Assembly: GCA_964019415.1 (NCBI GenBank) | Contig: OZ025869.1 | Span: 15,539,459 to 15,603,458, forward strand | Length of the DNA stretch: 64,000 nt | Direction: 5' to 3' | DNA from: Ianthella basta | Lineage: Eukaryota > Porifera > Demospongiae > Verongiida > Ianthellidae | Program-made: the position numbers and the translations under genes | Notes under the pieces: model-generated | Told to the model about the DNA's origin: nothing | Seen by the model: the letters and a program-made list of their open reading frames with translations, nothing else | The model's database searches: none | Shown: positions 28,465 to 42,500 of the stretch, piece by piece | Position numbering within the stretch: the first letter of the stretch is position 1 | Layout of the letters: every line of letters begins with the position of its first letter

Positions 28465-29045
28465 TTAGCAGTGGAACTTTGTATTATTGGAAATAGTGTA
28501 CTAATCATTGTGGTATGTTGTAGTGTTAATTTGTACTAGATATATGCTTGTGTGGTCATGACATTTACCCGCAATGAATTTGTTTGAACATCACATACGT
28601 GCAAAGGAATTTCTTAGAACACGTACTTGATCAGATATATATATATATGCATGGCTTCATGAGATTTAATTATCGCCCAATTGTACATGTATTCGACTTA
28701 ATTGTCAGCTGTAGAAAGTATTATGCAAGACCAGCTGTTAATCATTGATGTACGTATGTAGCTATATAGAGCCTCGATCAAAGTACAAGATTAATGAAAT
28801 ATTTTGATTAATGATGAATTAATTGACAGCAATGAATAATGCACTTGAAAGATAATAATGAATAAAGTTAACCTTAATATGCTGTCACTGTTACAGATGT
28901 ACGTGGTTAAGCAGAAAGGACTATAGTGAGGTACAGTAAGCTTAAGGTATAGACTGTAGGGAATACAGTCAGCTGGTCTTACAATAATAGCATAATGGGA
29001 CGTACTGTGTCCATAGTGATTACTAGAGATGCAGGTGTGTGGTTT
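28465..29045. other. Convergent intergenic spacer, AT-rich
   Basis: This separates the P4HA pseudogene stop (plus) from the receptor stop (minus), so the two genes end tail to tail. An AATAAA at 28860-28865 lies about 400 bp after the P4HA stop on plus and could be its poly(A) signal. No gene is seen. Confidence 0.45.
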
Positions 29046-30177
29046 CTAGAGAAGAGTGTCCAAAATGGCTCCTTCCTGACTGGTCTTGGATGGTTTGAGG
29101 ACCTCAGTGACTGGTTCACTCATTTCCTCAAGGGGAATGGCCTCGGGAGCAGCTGGGATGGACGGATAGACAATTAATATAGCAATGACAGACATACTAT
29201 CAGTACTATTAGTTGCACAGTACTTGTATACTAATATGACTATTAATATAAAGAGGTGTTGTGTGGTCATGCAAGTGTAACAAGTGGAGAAGAACTGTAA
29301 CTAAATGTTGTGTTCACACCATGAACCACGACTAAGTCAAGCCTGACTAGAAGTGAACAACTATTCCAATGTTTGGTGCATTCACACGCAGACATCATTA
29401 CCATGGAATGGGTGAGAACAGTGTGGCTACGAATGTTACGTTAAGGGAGGCTTGCTGGTGGTGGTTGAGATGGAGGCGAGAGGTCAGTATGGGGTAAAGG
29501 GACTATATATAAATGTCATGGATAGGGTGGCTGATGTGCTACTGCCATGACAACCATCGCCATAGTAACAGGCACTTTGCAGTGCGCTCCAAGCATGTAC
29601 TGTAACGTGTAGTGTCACCAAACAGTGTACGTGGCTGTACCGCTTACCACAGTGTGATCACACTGCACAATGTGCTCACCTCCATCCTGCTGACCTGCTG
29701 CTGGTAGAGAGCAGGCGGCCCCTTCAGTAGTAGGCTTGGGGTCACTGCTAGAGGTGGGGTCAATTGGCACTGAGGCACTTTCACATGCACCCACTGCAAT
29801 CAATGAATGAATGCACAATTAATGCAGTAAAGACTGTCATACCATCAATATAAAATAGCAATGTAGCATATTAATGCACCAACTGAAGCCCCCCTCCTGT
29901 AGTGATGGGCACTGCTTGCACAACATCAGTACCACATGTGCACACTCTACTGGATGCTGTGTCTGCTGAGTGCATTGAATTACTGCCATCTGAGGCTGAG
30001 ACTGTGCAATACACTCACATTCATCCTGTTCACTGGCTGGACAACCACCTTCAGCAGTAGGCCCTGGGTCGTGGGGAGGAGAAGTACCAGCTGGCATTGC
30101 AGGTTCACTCTCTTCACCACCAGCAGTAGGTGGGTGGACAGCCTCAGGTGCAGTGGGCAGGACAATGGAGCAGTCCT
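29046..30177 (-). CDS. Receptor C-terminal tail, three exons
   Basis: Exons 30177-30019, 29793-29680 and 29152-29046 are all entered in phase 1. Each encodes a Pro/Ala/Glu-rich segment with related wording ([54 protein letters not shown]), so they look like repeats of one exon. The last ends in TAG. No tyrosine is present in the parts I read, so docking sites would lie elsewhere. The final exon is the least certain because it rests on splice signals and style alone. Confidence 0.65.
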
Positions 30178-33100
30178 CTGGAAGTAAAGGTAGATACAAA
30201 GATGAGCCAGACAAAGTGTGTACATGTGTAAGAGAGAGAGTAGAGCTGAAAGAAGCACAGAACATCAGCTAGCACATCAGGCGCCAAACATGAGCCGCTC
30301 CATGCCAATGGAGGGCTACCACCATGCACATCTCTCCATCACAGCTCACCACGCAACTGTTCCTGAACTACAAAGTTCAGGTCCATGTAAGGACTCTCCT
30401 GTTCCACGGATGCAGCCACAAGACGATCGGTGGTCTTCTTCAGCTGAAGGAAGTTTGCTCTCTTGTCTGGGTCCATGTCCCAGCACTTGTCCATCATCAC
30501 ACTGTACCTATGGTAGACAGGCAGACAGCACAAGAGTGCATGGAGAGGTGCAAGGAAGAGTGCTAACATGCACTACACCACTCACAGCTCAGGATTGCAG
30601 CCCACAGGCTGTGGCAGCTTGCCCCCACTGGTAATGGTCCCTCGGACCTCCTCTTCACGCACATGGTAGTAGGGTGGGCGGCCTGTTGAGGAGGAGGAAG
30701 TGAGGGACACCACTCACACCTGACACAAGTGCAGTGTACACACACACACATGCACACACTACAAACAATGAGTAACACATGCACCAAGTGCAATGGCAGT
30801 TTGCTACATAGGATCTGGAGTCCAATGGGACATCCCCCACTGACCAAGGGCACATATCTCCCAAAGGACAACTCCATACGACCACCTGTGCATGGGAGAG
30901 AGGCACAAGGTGATTGCATCATTCTGAGCAGACAGCACCTCACACACAGTGCTGCACATTCTGCAATGCTCACACGTCAGACTTCTCAGAGAAGATTTGG
31001 TTGGACAGTGCCTCTGGAGCCATCCAGCGATAGGGCAGCATAGTCCAGCATTGGGAGACATAAAGCTCCTTTGTTTCCCGAGAGAGGCCAAAGTCAGCTA
31101 TCTTCAGGTACTTGCCAACTGTCATAAGGACATTCCTGCTGGCCAGGTCACGGTGGATAACACCCATTCCAGCTAGGAACTCCTGGAGAAGTGGAAGAGA
31201 ATGGTTATTTGACACAACTCAACAATCTCATGTTCTCTCTGCTCACCATTCCAGAGGCAATCTGGTAGGCAAATGAGAGGATGTCTTTTGGCTCCAGAGT
31301 GAGGCTGGCGTAGTACTCCCTCAACTCTTCCGGGACTTGGATGGGTGGAGGCATGGCTACTGCACGAGGGTGCAGTACAGCGACACGCTGCATGAAAGGA
31401 CCAGAGTAGGACTGAATGGAACACACACTCAGACACCTGTTTGACATGCATGACCTCACCTCTTCTTTGACCTTCACAAGGAAGTCATGGAGGCTGCCAA
31501 GTGGAGCAAACTCCATGACAATTGCTGGTGGGTTCTCTCGAGCAATGTAGCCCACCATTGTGATGATATGGGGGTTGCCTCTCCTGGATAATCTCTTCAG
31601 TATGGCAACCTCACTGTAGAAGGTCCTCATCTCCTCCACTGATGGAGACACTGGGAGGGAGGATCAGAGAGGGAAGGAGTGTGGGACAGTAACAGGTAGT
31701 GGTACAGGAAGTGGCCTTGCTGCAGTAGAAGCTCTCCACAGCAGTCTTTCTAGTTGCCTTTACCAACCACAAACACAAGTGCCCAGTCCAGCAATGGGTA
31801 CCACATAACATACCCATGGAAGCCTCCCTCCAACATATAGACCCACCTTTTGTCCGCTTCACTGCCACCATCCACTGGTGTTCACCACCTCCTTGGCTCT
31901 TCTCCAATCTGGCCAGTCGGTTAACAACCCTCTGGTTGTAGTCGTCCTTGATCAGTATGGCCTTCACCACCACTCCAGAGTTGCCCCACCCCAGGCCTTG
32001 TCCGAGCCACAAGTTAGCATAACTCATCTCCCACCTACGCAGCCCTCTGCCCCGAGGTGGGGGGAGTGTTGGAAGTTTCTGAGGACACTCACTGGGTAGG
32101 TCCACCACCAGGTTGGGTGGAGCTAGGCGGGGAAGTGAAGAAGTGGGAGGATCTTCCGAGGTGGGCGGAGTCTGTGGGTGTATCTCTGCCTTAGTTGCAC
32201 TACTGTATGGTGTTATCTCATCGTTGCTGTCTCCAGTAGCAGACAGACCAAACTGGCAGTCCTCAGTGGTGGCATCACAAGAGGTGATCTCTGAAGTGGG
32301 AGAAAGTTAACAATCGATCCTGTGTGCATGCAGGCCAGGTCCTATCAGTGTACATGTGTAAGAGGGCCAAACAGTAGATATGAGTGTCACCTGGGTGAGG
32401 AGGGAGAGAGGAGTCTGTATGGCTTGGCAGTGTGCGGGCACGGGGCTGAGGGCTGGGGGTACCTGCATTGGAGTATTTGGGGGGGGAGGGGAGGGGAGGG
32501 GTAGACAAGGGAATGGGGAGGGGAGGGGAGGGAACACACAATAATGCCAAGGAGCACTGCTTGCATGACAGGACTGCTGGTTGATTGTTACAGGGAACAA
32601 ACTCTTAGTGTCCTTGTGCATGCATAGACATGATGGCAGGTGATAGTTGGACCAATCACCTTGGGAGACACCTGGGTTAGCAAGAGGATCAACATTGGAT
32701 GAGCAGGTGAGGGTCGGTGGTGGAAGGGAAGGAGTGGGTGTGTCCTGGGAACAGCCCCCTGAGGTGGGCGGGGCACGTGGGTTGATCTCTACAGTGACCT
32801 GAATAGAACCAGGTGGAGGGATTGGTGGTACATCTGGCCTGCTGGGAGGGGTGGGTGGAGAGCAGTCCTCCATGTCAGTATCAGAGGAAGAGGAAGATTC
32901 TGAATTGGGAGAAGAGGCAGAGGTCATTGTCAGTTACATAAGTTGGAGTTCTAGGGCCATACCTACATATGCAGTTACACAGAAGAGGTACATATATACC
33001 CCCACAGCTGTCAATGCTAAGTACTTATACTGTACGCTACTCTCAGTTGCTGGTTCACCTAGGGGCATGTCTTCTGCAGTCTCTGGGTCTGGATCCGATG

Positions 33101-36100
33101 AGCAGGTGAGGGTTGGCGGTGCTGTGGAGTCACCTCCTCTGGCTGCGTCAGGAGAGTATAGAGTCCTGTGCCTAGTGGGCGGGGCTGGAAGACACACCTC
33201 TGCAGCACCAGGTAGAGGAGGACATAGGAGGAGAGAGAGAGAGAGACAAGGTGTGATAGTGAGCATGCACTTGTCATGGTGGTAACTCAGTACACATGAA
33301 CCATTCTAGGAGTGACAAGTGACTGACCACCACAACATGCAGGACCACCCATATGCTGTAGCCCACCTCTGGCCTGCTGCTGCAGCTCATAGTCCAGGTC
33401 CACAGGTGGGCTCTCCTCATTTGTGAGCAGGAGACCTTCCAAGGTACTCTTCAGCTGAGAGAAGGTTGCCCTAGTGACCGTGTCCATGTCCCAGCACTTG
33501 GTCAACATCACCTCATACCTGTGTACATGAGAGAGGTACATGGACAGCACTGGAGTGTGCTGGACTGCGTGGCCAGGGAGAGGGTAGCAGTGTTGTGCAA
33601 TCTCACAGCTCAGGACTGCAGCCGTCTGGCTTCACCAACTTGGCACCATTGCAAATGGCCTTCATGGCATCCATATTGTTCAGATGGTGGAAGGGCATCT
33701 GGCCTGCATGTTGGGAGGACAGCAGTACAAAGGACAAAATATGAATGGGCAGATGCAGTAGCCTTTGAGCCAAGGTAAAACAGCAACTGGAAAGATTAAT
33801 CAGAATGTTCTGATTATGGAAGCCTTCATCAATTGAATGACTCAGTCAATTAGCTGATGAATGCTAGGTAATGAAGACTGACAATAGACTAGTTCCTTGC
33901 AGTTCAGCTCTATTTGTCCACATGATTAGGTATTTCAGACTCCCCCACTTACCAAGTGTGCAAATCTCCCAAAGAACAACTCCAAAGGACCACCTGAGAT
34001 GGAGAGGCACAGACAGGCATGAATAACCCACAAAGCACCACTGATCACTGACTGCAGGTAGTGACAGTGTTAAGGTAAACAAAGAGTACATTACTACAGA
34101 GGGTGCAGTGCAGTTGACTCACACATCTGACTGCTCGGTGTACATTTTCCACACCACTGCCTCCGGAGCCATCCATCGGACAGGGAGGTTGCAAGCCGTC
34201 TTAGAGACATACATATCCTCCACCTCACGAGAGAGGCCAAAGTCAGCTAGCTTCAGCACTTTGTCCTGGGCAATCAAGATGTTCCTGCAGGCAAGGTCTC
34301 TGTGGATGATGTTCAGGCCGGCCAAGAACTCCTGGGGAAGTGGAAGAGAGCTGTGCCAATGTATCCAACACTTGAGGTGGTCTCTGTGCTCACCATCCCT
34401 GAGACAATCTGGCATGCAAAGAGGAGGACATCCCGAGGCTCCAGGGTCAGTGTGTTGTAGTAGCTCTGGAACTCTGGAGCAACATCACTGACAGGAGCCA
34501 TGATCACAGTGCCAGAGACCATGGCAGGGAGACGCTGCATGACCAAGGGAGTGAACAGAGCTAGTGACCTGCAATGGGACACAGCCTAGTGTCCTAGCAT
34601 GCCAGACCCTCACCTGATTCTTGTACTTCAGAAGTAAGTTATGAAGGTTGCCCAGTGGAGCATACTCCATGATGATGGAAGGATAGGGCAGCTCAGGGAT
34701 GCAGCCCACCAACTTGATGACATTGCGGTGACCTTCTGAGGATGCTTTGATCATGATGGCAATCTCGTTGTAAAAGTACTCCATCTCCAGACGCATCCTC
34801 GCAGCTGGGTGAGAGGGAAGAAGTAGAGCTCATAGCGTGACATACACACAAAGTATGAATCTGTTTGCTCCACATGCACACTTAACCATACTACAGCACA
34901 GTTAACATATCATCGCAACAGCAACCCTCTCTGTTGGTAGGCTCTCACCACTGAATCGCTTCACTGCTACCAGTCGGGGAGGGAGGCGGCCATCAGGTGC
35001 TGTCTGCCTTGTGATGTACTGGGTGGCAGCAGATGATGCAGCCTCTCTCTTCAGGTAGGCCAGCATCACCATCCCAAACTGCCCACTGCCCACTGGCCAC
35101 TTCAGTACCATGTCATCATAGTCCATTATCCACTGTCTCACATCCACAGCTGCCACCTCCTTCACCGGTGGCTACACAGGGGAGAGGAGAAGTGAGGACT
35201 AACTTAAGTGGCTGTCAGTAGTGAGCACAGCAGGACATACTACTGCAGTCTACTGGTAGTGGCATGTGAATCTCCACTCTGTGGAGCAGTACACTGTGGC
35301 TGCAATCCCATACAGCACACTCATGAACCAGCAACTGCACTTTTCACAAGTATCTAAAGGATTTCTAGTGTTGTTCACATTGCCCAGCTCCCTCCTGCTA
35401 CAAGGTGCTGGACACAACAATATACAGTGTGGTTAATGAAGCCAGGAGGGAGTGTTCATCCAATGCCCCTCCCCCTCCCTCTCATTGCAACAGATAAATG
35501 TAGAGTGAACTAACAGGTGTCTTGGCTCTCTGGTGCGTTCCATCTCTGATAACAGCAACTTGAACTGCACTATCTGCAAACGAGAGGGATAGCAGACAAG
35601 GAGTGAACGCCAGGCAGATCAATAGGTGTGTTCAATTAATCTATTCCAGGAGTCTCTGCAATCTGTACTAGACCAGTTGACCTGCTGAGCCTACTATGCA
35701 GTCAGCATACAACAAACACTCATTTTACTGCAATCCTTGGTCAGAGGCTATTGTCACCTCCAACAGCCGTGCATATCTGTTGCAGTGGGAGTGAGATACT
35801 GTATGTTGGAATATGATGATGAGTGAGCACTTGGCCATACAATAGGTGTGATCAACTAATCCACCCCCTCCCTTTCCTAAGGCTTGTAGAGGAACTCAGA
35901 TATCTCTGCAGTGCCTGTACTAGACCCGTTAACCTGCTGAACCAACTAGACAATTAATCAGCATACAACAAACACTTCCTTCACTGCAACATTACCTGGT
36001 CAAGTTAGTGTGGATGTAGCTATTGGTGATCTAATCAAGTGTTGGGGAATTCAGAGACACTGCACTACTGCAATAAGTCTCTGCTGCAGCAGTTCCTCAT

Positions 36101-36491
36101 CAATCTCTGCATGACTCTCTCTATATACAGTAATTGTATTTGGTTGGTGTTTTGCTCATGAAGGTGCACTGAGGCAATGAATTTGCATGTCTTGATACTC
36201 AGTTGGTTTTCAGAGCACACTCCAGCTGGGGCTATATGCAGTGTGGCCTACTGTGGGATGGTGACCAGTGGTAGGACTTACCTCTGTCCTGGGTCCCACC
36301 CACAGGGACAGTGTTCTTCTTTCTCCACTTGTGACATAGCAATGCCGTTAATACCACTATGGCAGGTACCGCCACAGCCATCACCGTGGGGACCACAACT
36401 GCTGGTACCACAATGGGGACTATATCTGCTTCTGTAGATGGAGCTAGTGGGGAGGAAATAGCATTACACATGTGCACACCCACACCCACCC

Positions 36492-36526
<35 letters not shown>

Positions 36527-39500
36527 GGGAGAGAGACAGTGTGTGTAGCTGTGGACAGCAATGTCCCCTTTGATTAACAATCAATGATCCCTCACTTTTG
36601 ACCAGGTCCCCATCCTAGTCCTACTCTTGTACTACTAAAGTCCATACAACTGTACCACATGAGGTAATGGTGTCAGGTTGTGTGGAATGGGTCAGGAGTG
36701 ATGTGGTGGGCGGGGGGAGTTTGTGGGGACTGCAATGTCTCAGTATTGTTAAACATGGTGGGAGGTTGATGTACACCCTTCATGATGTTCAACACTCCCA
36801 CAACCTCCCACACTACACAATGTATCACATAGGGTGACCATGCACTCTAGCCCAGAGATTGTGTTACAGCAGGTAGGCTGAGTTTGTTGCTTTAGCAAAC
36901 CATGGGAGGCACCATTTGCATTCTCTACACACCTCCAGTGCTACTGGTGTCAATAGTGACAATCTATAATCTATATAATTATAATGGTGCCAATGGTGAT
37001 GATTTGCATAAAACTGGTATCAATGAATACTATATTATTACTGGCATGTTCAAGCGAATTGTAATGATTATCGTAATCTTGTTGCCATGGTAACATCTCA
37101 TATTTTAGGGCCGGCAATATCTTAGGACTCCCTTTTGATGCAGTGGGACAGCTAGCGCTGAGTCCTTGTCTAATAAGACCACAGATGACATCATGTACAC
37201 TCTTCACACTCCTCCATCACATCACACTGATATTGAACACTTTGTTACAACTGACACATGTACACCAAACAACACATGAGCCGTCCATTTTACTTCATTA
37301 GTGATGCTATGAACCAGGCTTGACCATGCAGTAACCCCACAAGCTCCAACTACTCTTCAACTGAACTTCAACCTGATCTGAGTGAGTGCTCACAAGATGG
37401 CTATCAATAGCCTTTCCTTTATTGATACATTCAATCAAACAAGACCGGTTCACTCCACTACACTGGTCTAAGAATATGGCCAACAATGGACATTGGTGTT
37501 GTGTTAGCCAAAGTACAAGTTCCTCACTGACCTTCACACCTTAAAATCCACACATACACAATTCAGGTCAGAGCTGAACACACATACTCTTATTATATCA
37601 CTGTAAGCTGGGATATGACTTAACTGACAATCCCTTGCTACACTGTCACTACATCCATGATCATGTAGGCAAGCATCAACACAGACACATCTACTCACCT
37701 TCATCAGGCAAGTCTTCATTAGTACAAACTACACCAGCATCCTGGGAGTGAGGACAGCCAATTTGTACACCAGCACGTAGGTATATACCAATATGTGGAC
37801 ACTGCAGAAGCTTGGCTTCACTGCCAGTGCAAAGCAGGCCACTCTGCCAGACCTGCCCTGTACCTTCACCAAAGTTGTGTTGACTTGTGTTAGAATATGT
37901 ACGCTTCACTCCCTTGTAACCGAGCTGCCGGCAGACAACTTTGCCATCCAAAGGATCCCAACTGAAGTAACCACAAACTGTCCCCCACTCTCCATTGATG
38001 TACACCTCCACTCGTCCCTCAGCCTCACTGGACCCATTAGCCAGCCGAACAGCACCAACTGGATGGTAGAGAGTGCACAAGAGTGGGTTGGGTGGAATGG
38101 AAGGTGCGATAGTGTACATAGTCAATAGGATGGAGAGTAATGAGCAAATTGTATGAAGTGACACTTGAATTGCACATATGCTCCTCTGTTTCTATGGGTA
38201 TGTGTTACAGTGCATGCTTGGGGATATTGTGTGTCTTTGTGTGTGTGTGGGGGGGGGGGGGCGTGTTTGTGTGTGGGGGCGTGCGTGTGTGTGCATATCA
38301 CATGTGAAAAATGGCCAATTCACTACTTATTATTAGCCCTCTCCTGTGTAGAGCTGGATTATTTCTGCCCGAAGAGGTTTCCTAATACTGAACATCTGCA
38401 GGCACAATAGTCGTGTGAGAAGAGTGAGGAAGCACCTTCCAAGGTGTCGAGGCACTATCCTCCTCTACTCATTCTGTGAGGTGATATGGAGCTAAACCCT
38501 GGCAGCAAGGTCAGAAGGTATTGTGTGAAATGCCTATGAGACAAGGTCAGAAGGGTATTCATTGTGATGGATGCGACCTATGGTGCCACACCACATGTGC
38601 TCAGGTGTCTGATGATGTCTACTTCAAACTGGCAGCCTGTAACGACAACTGGTTCTGCATCAAATGTACATTTCTTGTATCTATCCCAGGCTACCTGGGA
38701 TAGATACAAGCAAAACTGAGATACACATCAGAAAGGGTTGGTTCTCTAATACCAGCTTCACAACAGGGTTGAAAACCTTGCCGACGTTTCGACCAGATGC
38801 TCTGGTCTTCTTCAGGGCGAAGAAGACCAGAGCATCTGGTCGAAACGTCGGCAAGGTTTACAACCCTGTTGTGAAGCTGGTATTAGAGAACCAACCCTTT
38901 CTGATGCCTGAGCCAGCTGAGAAGCCCTCACTTCATGAGATACATGTGCATGTTGGTTGGGTACAGTAGGTGTGGGCGTGAGTGGGTGTGTACGTACATA
39001 ATGTGTCTGTATGTTGCTTACACTCCATACGTATATGATGCATGCACTACAAGTCACAACCACTCATGTAGCACTGTTACAGAAAACACTAGTGATATCA
39101 GCGTGAGACTATCACTGTCACTGACAAGTTAATATACAGGGTCTTAGACTTGGTGTGAGTTTGTGACAGAGTTCAGAGACCAACTAGGATTGTGGAGGGC
39201 CTTACAGCAGTACTGAGTGGAGGGAAGACTATACACACTGAGAGCATGCAGTTCAGTGACTGTAGTAAGTGCATAAGTTATGATTGCAATATAGTTGTTG
39301 AAGGAGAAGAGCTGAAGAATTTTAGGGAAGTAGCTTATCTGATGTGGAGCCGAGTGAGGATGGGCAGATGGGAAGTGGAGTGGAAAGGAGAACAACGTAG
39401 TCGTTGGGTGCAATGAAGAAAGTGTACAAGAGCAAAGATGTTAGTAGGGAAGGAAAGTAACAGTGTTGAAAGTATCGACAATTCATGCTCTTTGTCCTGT

Positions 39501-42500
39501 GTGTGGCTAGAGAACCTGATGTAAGAAATGACAGGAAGGCCAAGAGGGAACCCAGGAAGATGGAGAGATGTCTAATGAGAACTGGCATGCTGACTATATA
39601 CTTATGACTTAATTGTATTTAATATTAATAATGACTGTTTTCTGCTTCATCTCCCTTTTCCTAAAATGCGCATGATTACAGTACTTTTTGGGTCAGTTGT
39701 CCCAACCGGTTATCGGTTATCGACCAGGTGAGGTCATTATGGTGGCTACAAATTTAGTTGAAACAGCAGCATGTCAAACAAGGAAGACTGGAATAAAGCG
39801 TATTCGATCAATTTAAAGCTAAGAATGTTGGGGATGTTTCTGTACCAAGAGGAAAATGCCTCCACCATAAGTAAACAGAAAGCGCGTGGGCTAAACAGAC
39901 TCGTACCAATCGTGCGCAACAATTTTCTGTAATCTGCGTTCCAGACCACTGAGGAAACTGTCAAATCACAACCAGCCGGTGATTCAAGTTGCCCGCCTTC
40001 ACCACATACCCTGAATCTCCTGTACACCGTCCGCCAACAGAATTGGGTATACTAAAAGTCACATAAAAATGACATCACTAGGTTGATAATTGATAACCAA
40101 TAACCAATTGCAACCATCCAGTCAGGACAACCAACCCAAAAAATACTGTATATATTAGTCTGGCTCGCTAGACCGTCCCATTTAAACGCCGGGCGCTTAG
40201 GGCTGGGAAGGGATGGTCTAGCAGCAGTAACAATTAGTTCACACCTAATTGACCAATCAGATGCATTTGGCAGGAATTCGTGCTAATAGTATTCATTGGC
40301 TTGAGGAGCTTCAGTTATGCAAGAGTGGGTCTTCGTGGCTGTGTTCTGGCTTTGATGATTGATGACGGCTCGAAGCTCAGCTATCCCTCTCTCTATTCCT
40401 CCACTTTCACTCTTGGATCTCTTTCTGGCTGGAGATTGACAGACCGACTGCGGAGAGGGTTGCAATGGGCCACTCACTGGTTTAGAACGTGAAGAGAATG
40501 CACCAACAGTGGTATCTTACAACGTACACTGAATGCTAGAACACTGTAAGATAGCGATCGAAACAACCTTCTTCCTTGGTCGGATGATGAGCTGTCGCAA
40601 GTATTTACCACACTACAGTCAGCCTATCAGTCTTTACCAACCTGTACTTCTGTTCTAGTGGTTGGCAGCAGCAACTGCAAAAGCGCTTGTACTGTACCAT
40701 CTCACCTGACGTATGGTTTGGCCCATTTGCGCAGATTTACCGTATTGCTTACAAATTGCTTACAGATTTACCATAGGGTATTGCTTATGAATTGCACAAT
40801 ACAATAGGTGTGAGTTTGATAATGCGAAGGTGTGAACTAATCGTTACTGCAGCTAGACCGTCCCTCCCATTCATCGCCTGGGGCACGTATATGGGACAGT
40901 CTAGCAAGCCAGACTATGTATATATAAGTGGATGTTTGTTGTTTTAGAGATAGTGCTGTCCAATTGAGTAATTGTATGATTGATTGAAGATAGGGTCATG
41001 TAGTTCAAGTGAGTAGAAACAACTGTTCAAATTGGAAGAGCTGCACTAGCAGAATGAACTGAAGGGGACTAGTTAGCACACTACATTTCTTGATGGTCAC
41101 AAATGGCTAGTTATTGTACATCCTTGTTGTGGTATCCAACTGACTTACCTGACAGTCTTTATTGTTTAGTTGCATGCTGTGTTCTATTATTAGTACTACA
41201 CTGCCGTACTCAGGTGCACTAAAAGGACAGTATGCTGTTGTGGGAGTTTCCTGTGCCTGGATGGCCCTTCCTTAACAGCAACCTTACACAATCTTGTAAT
41301 CAGGTCTCAAACCATAGGTAGTCATTACCTAGGTAGGTTTACAACCAAAACTGTACACAACTACAGTATGATGTCACACAGTCCGTATCCTAGGTAACCA
41401 ACTGCCTTCAGTATGTGAACCGATTGCAAGATTGCATAAATCAGCTGTACATTGTGGGCAGACTATGCAAAGAAATCAGGTGTCACTTCCTGTGCACCTG
41501 CATATAGCTATGTACAAAATATACATGGCGGACCATGATAGCCTATAACTGCATAGCAGAATTGAGTGAGATGCAGCCATGAAGGAACCTCTGGCCACTG
41601 TCCCACAGATAAGATTGGTAAACTTGATCAGACTGAAACACAGATCAGAAGGCTCCTCTGTAATCCCGTATAATGTTGTTGGCAAGAATGACTCCATTCG
41701 ACGAATCGTGAAAGCCAATTCGTGTTATCCAACTTTTCCACATTAGGCAGTAGCCATAGAATATTTCATTCCACAACTATGCATGGTTTAAAAACTGTTA
41801 AAGCTTCAAGGCAATTGCTGTCCTTGTCCCATTCCTGGGAAAAGGGTGATGCTGGATGTGAGGCTGTACGACTGGTTAGTCCAAAGTCACATGCATGTGT
41901 TGTGTCACAGCAAATCAGAAATTTCACACCTTCACTTTGGTTTCATTAACAAAATGTGTACATGGACAAATGGGCCATGTCTGACATGCACAGCTTAGGC
42001 ATTTGTCCACTGCATGAAGCTGCTGACTTAGCCACTTTATCATACAGGACAGAAAAATCAGCACACACACAAAAACACCTACACAAGTTTGCAGCACTGC
42101 CCTGATGTTAACTGTACTATTGTCATTGTTCTGTGTTTAGTGTGTTTGCTGTGACTATGCTAGAACGTGTCATAGGAGAATTCTACTGTGTTGGGAGTTA
42201 TAAAAGAACAAGTATTTCGAGTTAAAAACTCGTGGGGCTGCCAACAGACAGACCAAGTACCGTAACCTCTCACTGCGCTACGCACCACCGAGGGTTAACA
42301 ATGCAATAAAATGTCCTGATTCTTGCCAGATTCAGGCCAAGCCCGGGGACAGCAGGTACACTGTGTACAAGAGTGCAACGAAGAAACTTGATAATGTAGA
42401 CCGCATTGATGTGGGTATACCTGCCTGGGAGGGAAGTCCTCCAGATTCTCTCTCCCTCTCCAATGATGTGATTTCATTAAAATTGAGGGGATGAAGTGAC

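Noticed and set aside
28620-28660. (AT)n near 28640 as a replication or regulatory site
   Set aside because: It is only a short AT repeat in an AT-rich spacer.
32275-33266. A second receptor gene starting between the kinases
   Set aside because: No signal peptide or membrane segment is visible here, and the linker exons join both kinases in phase. Kept as an open alternative in the main call.
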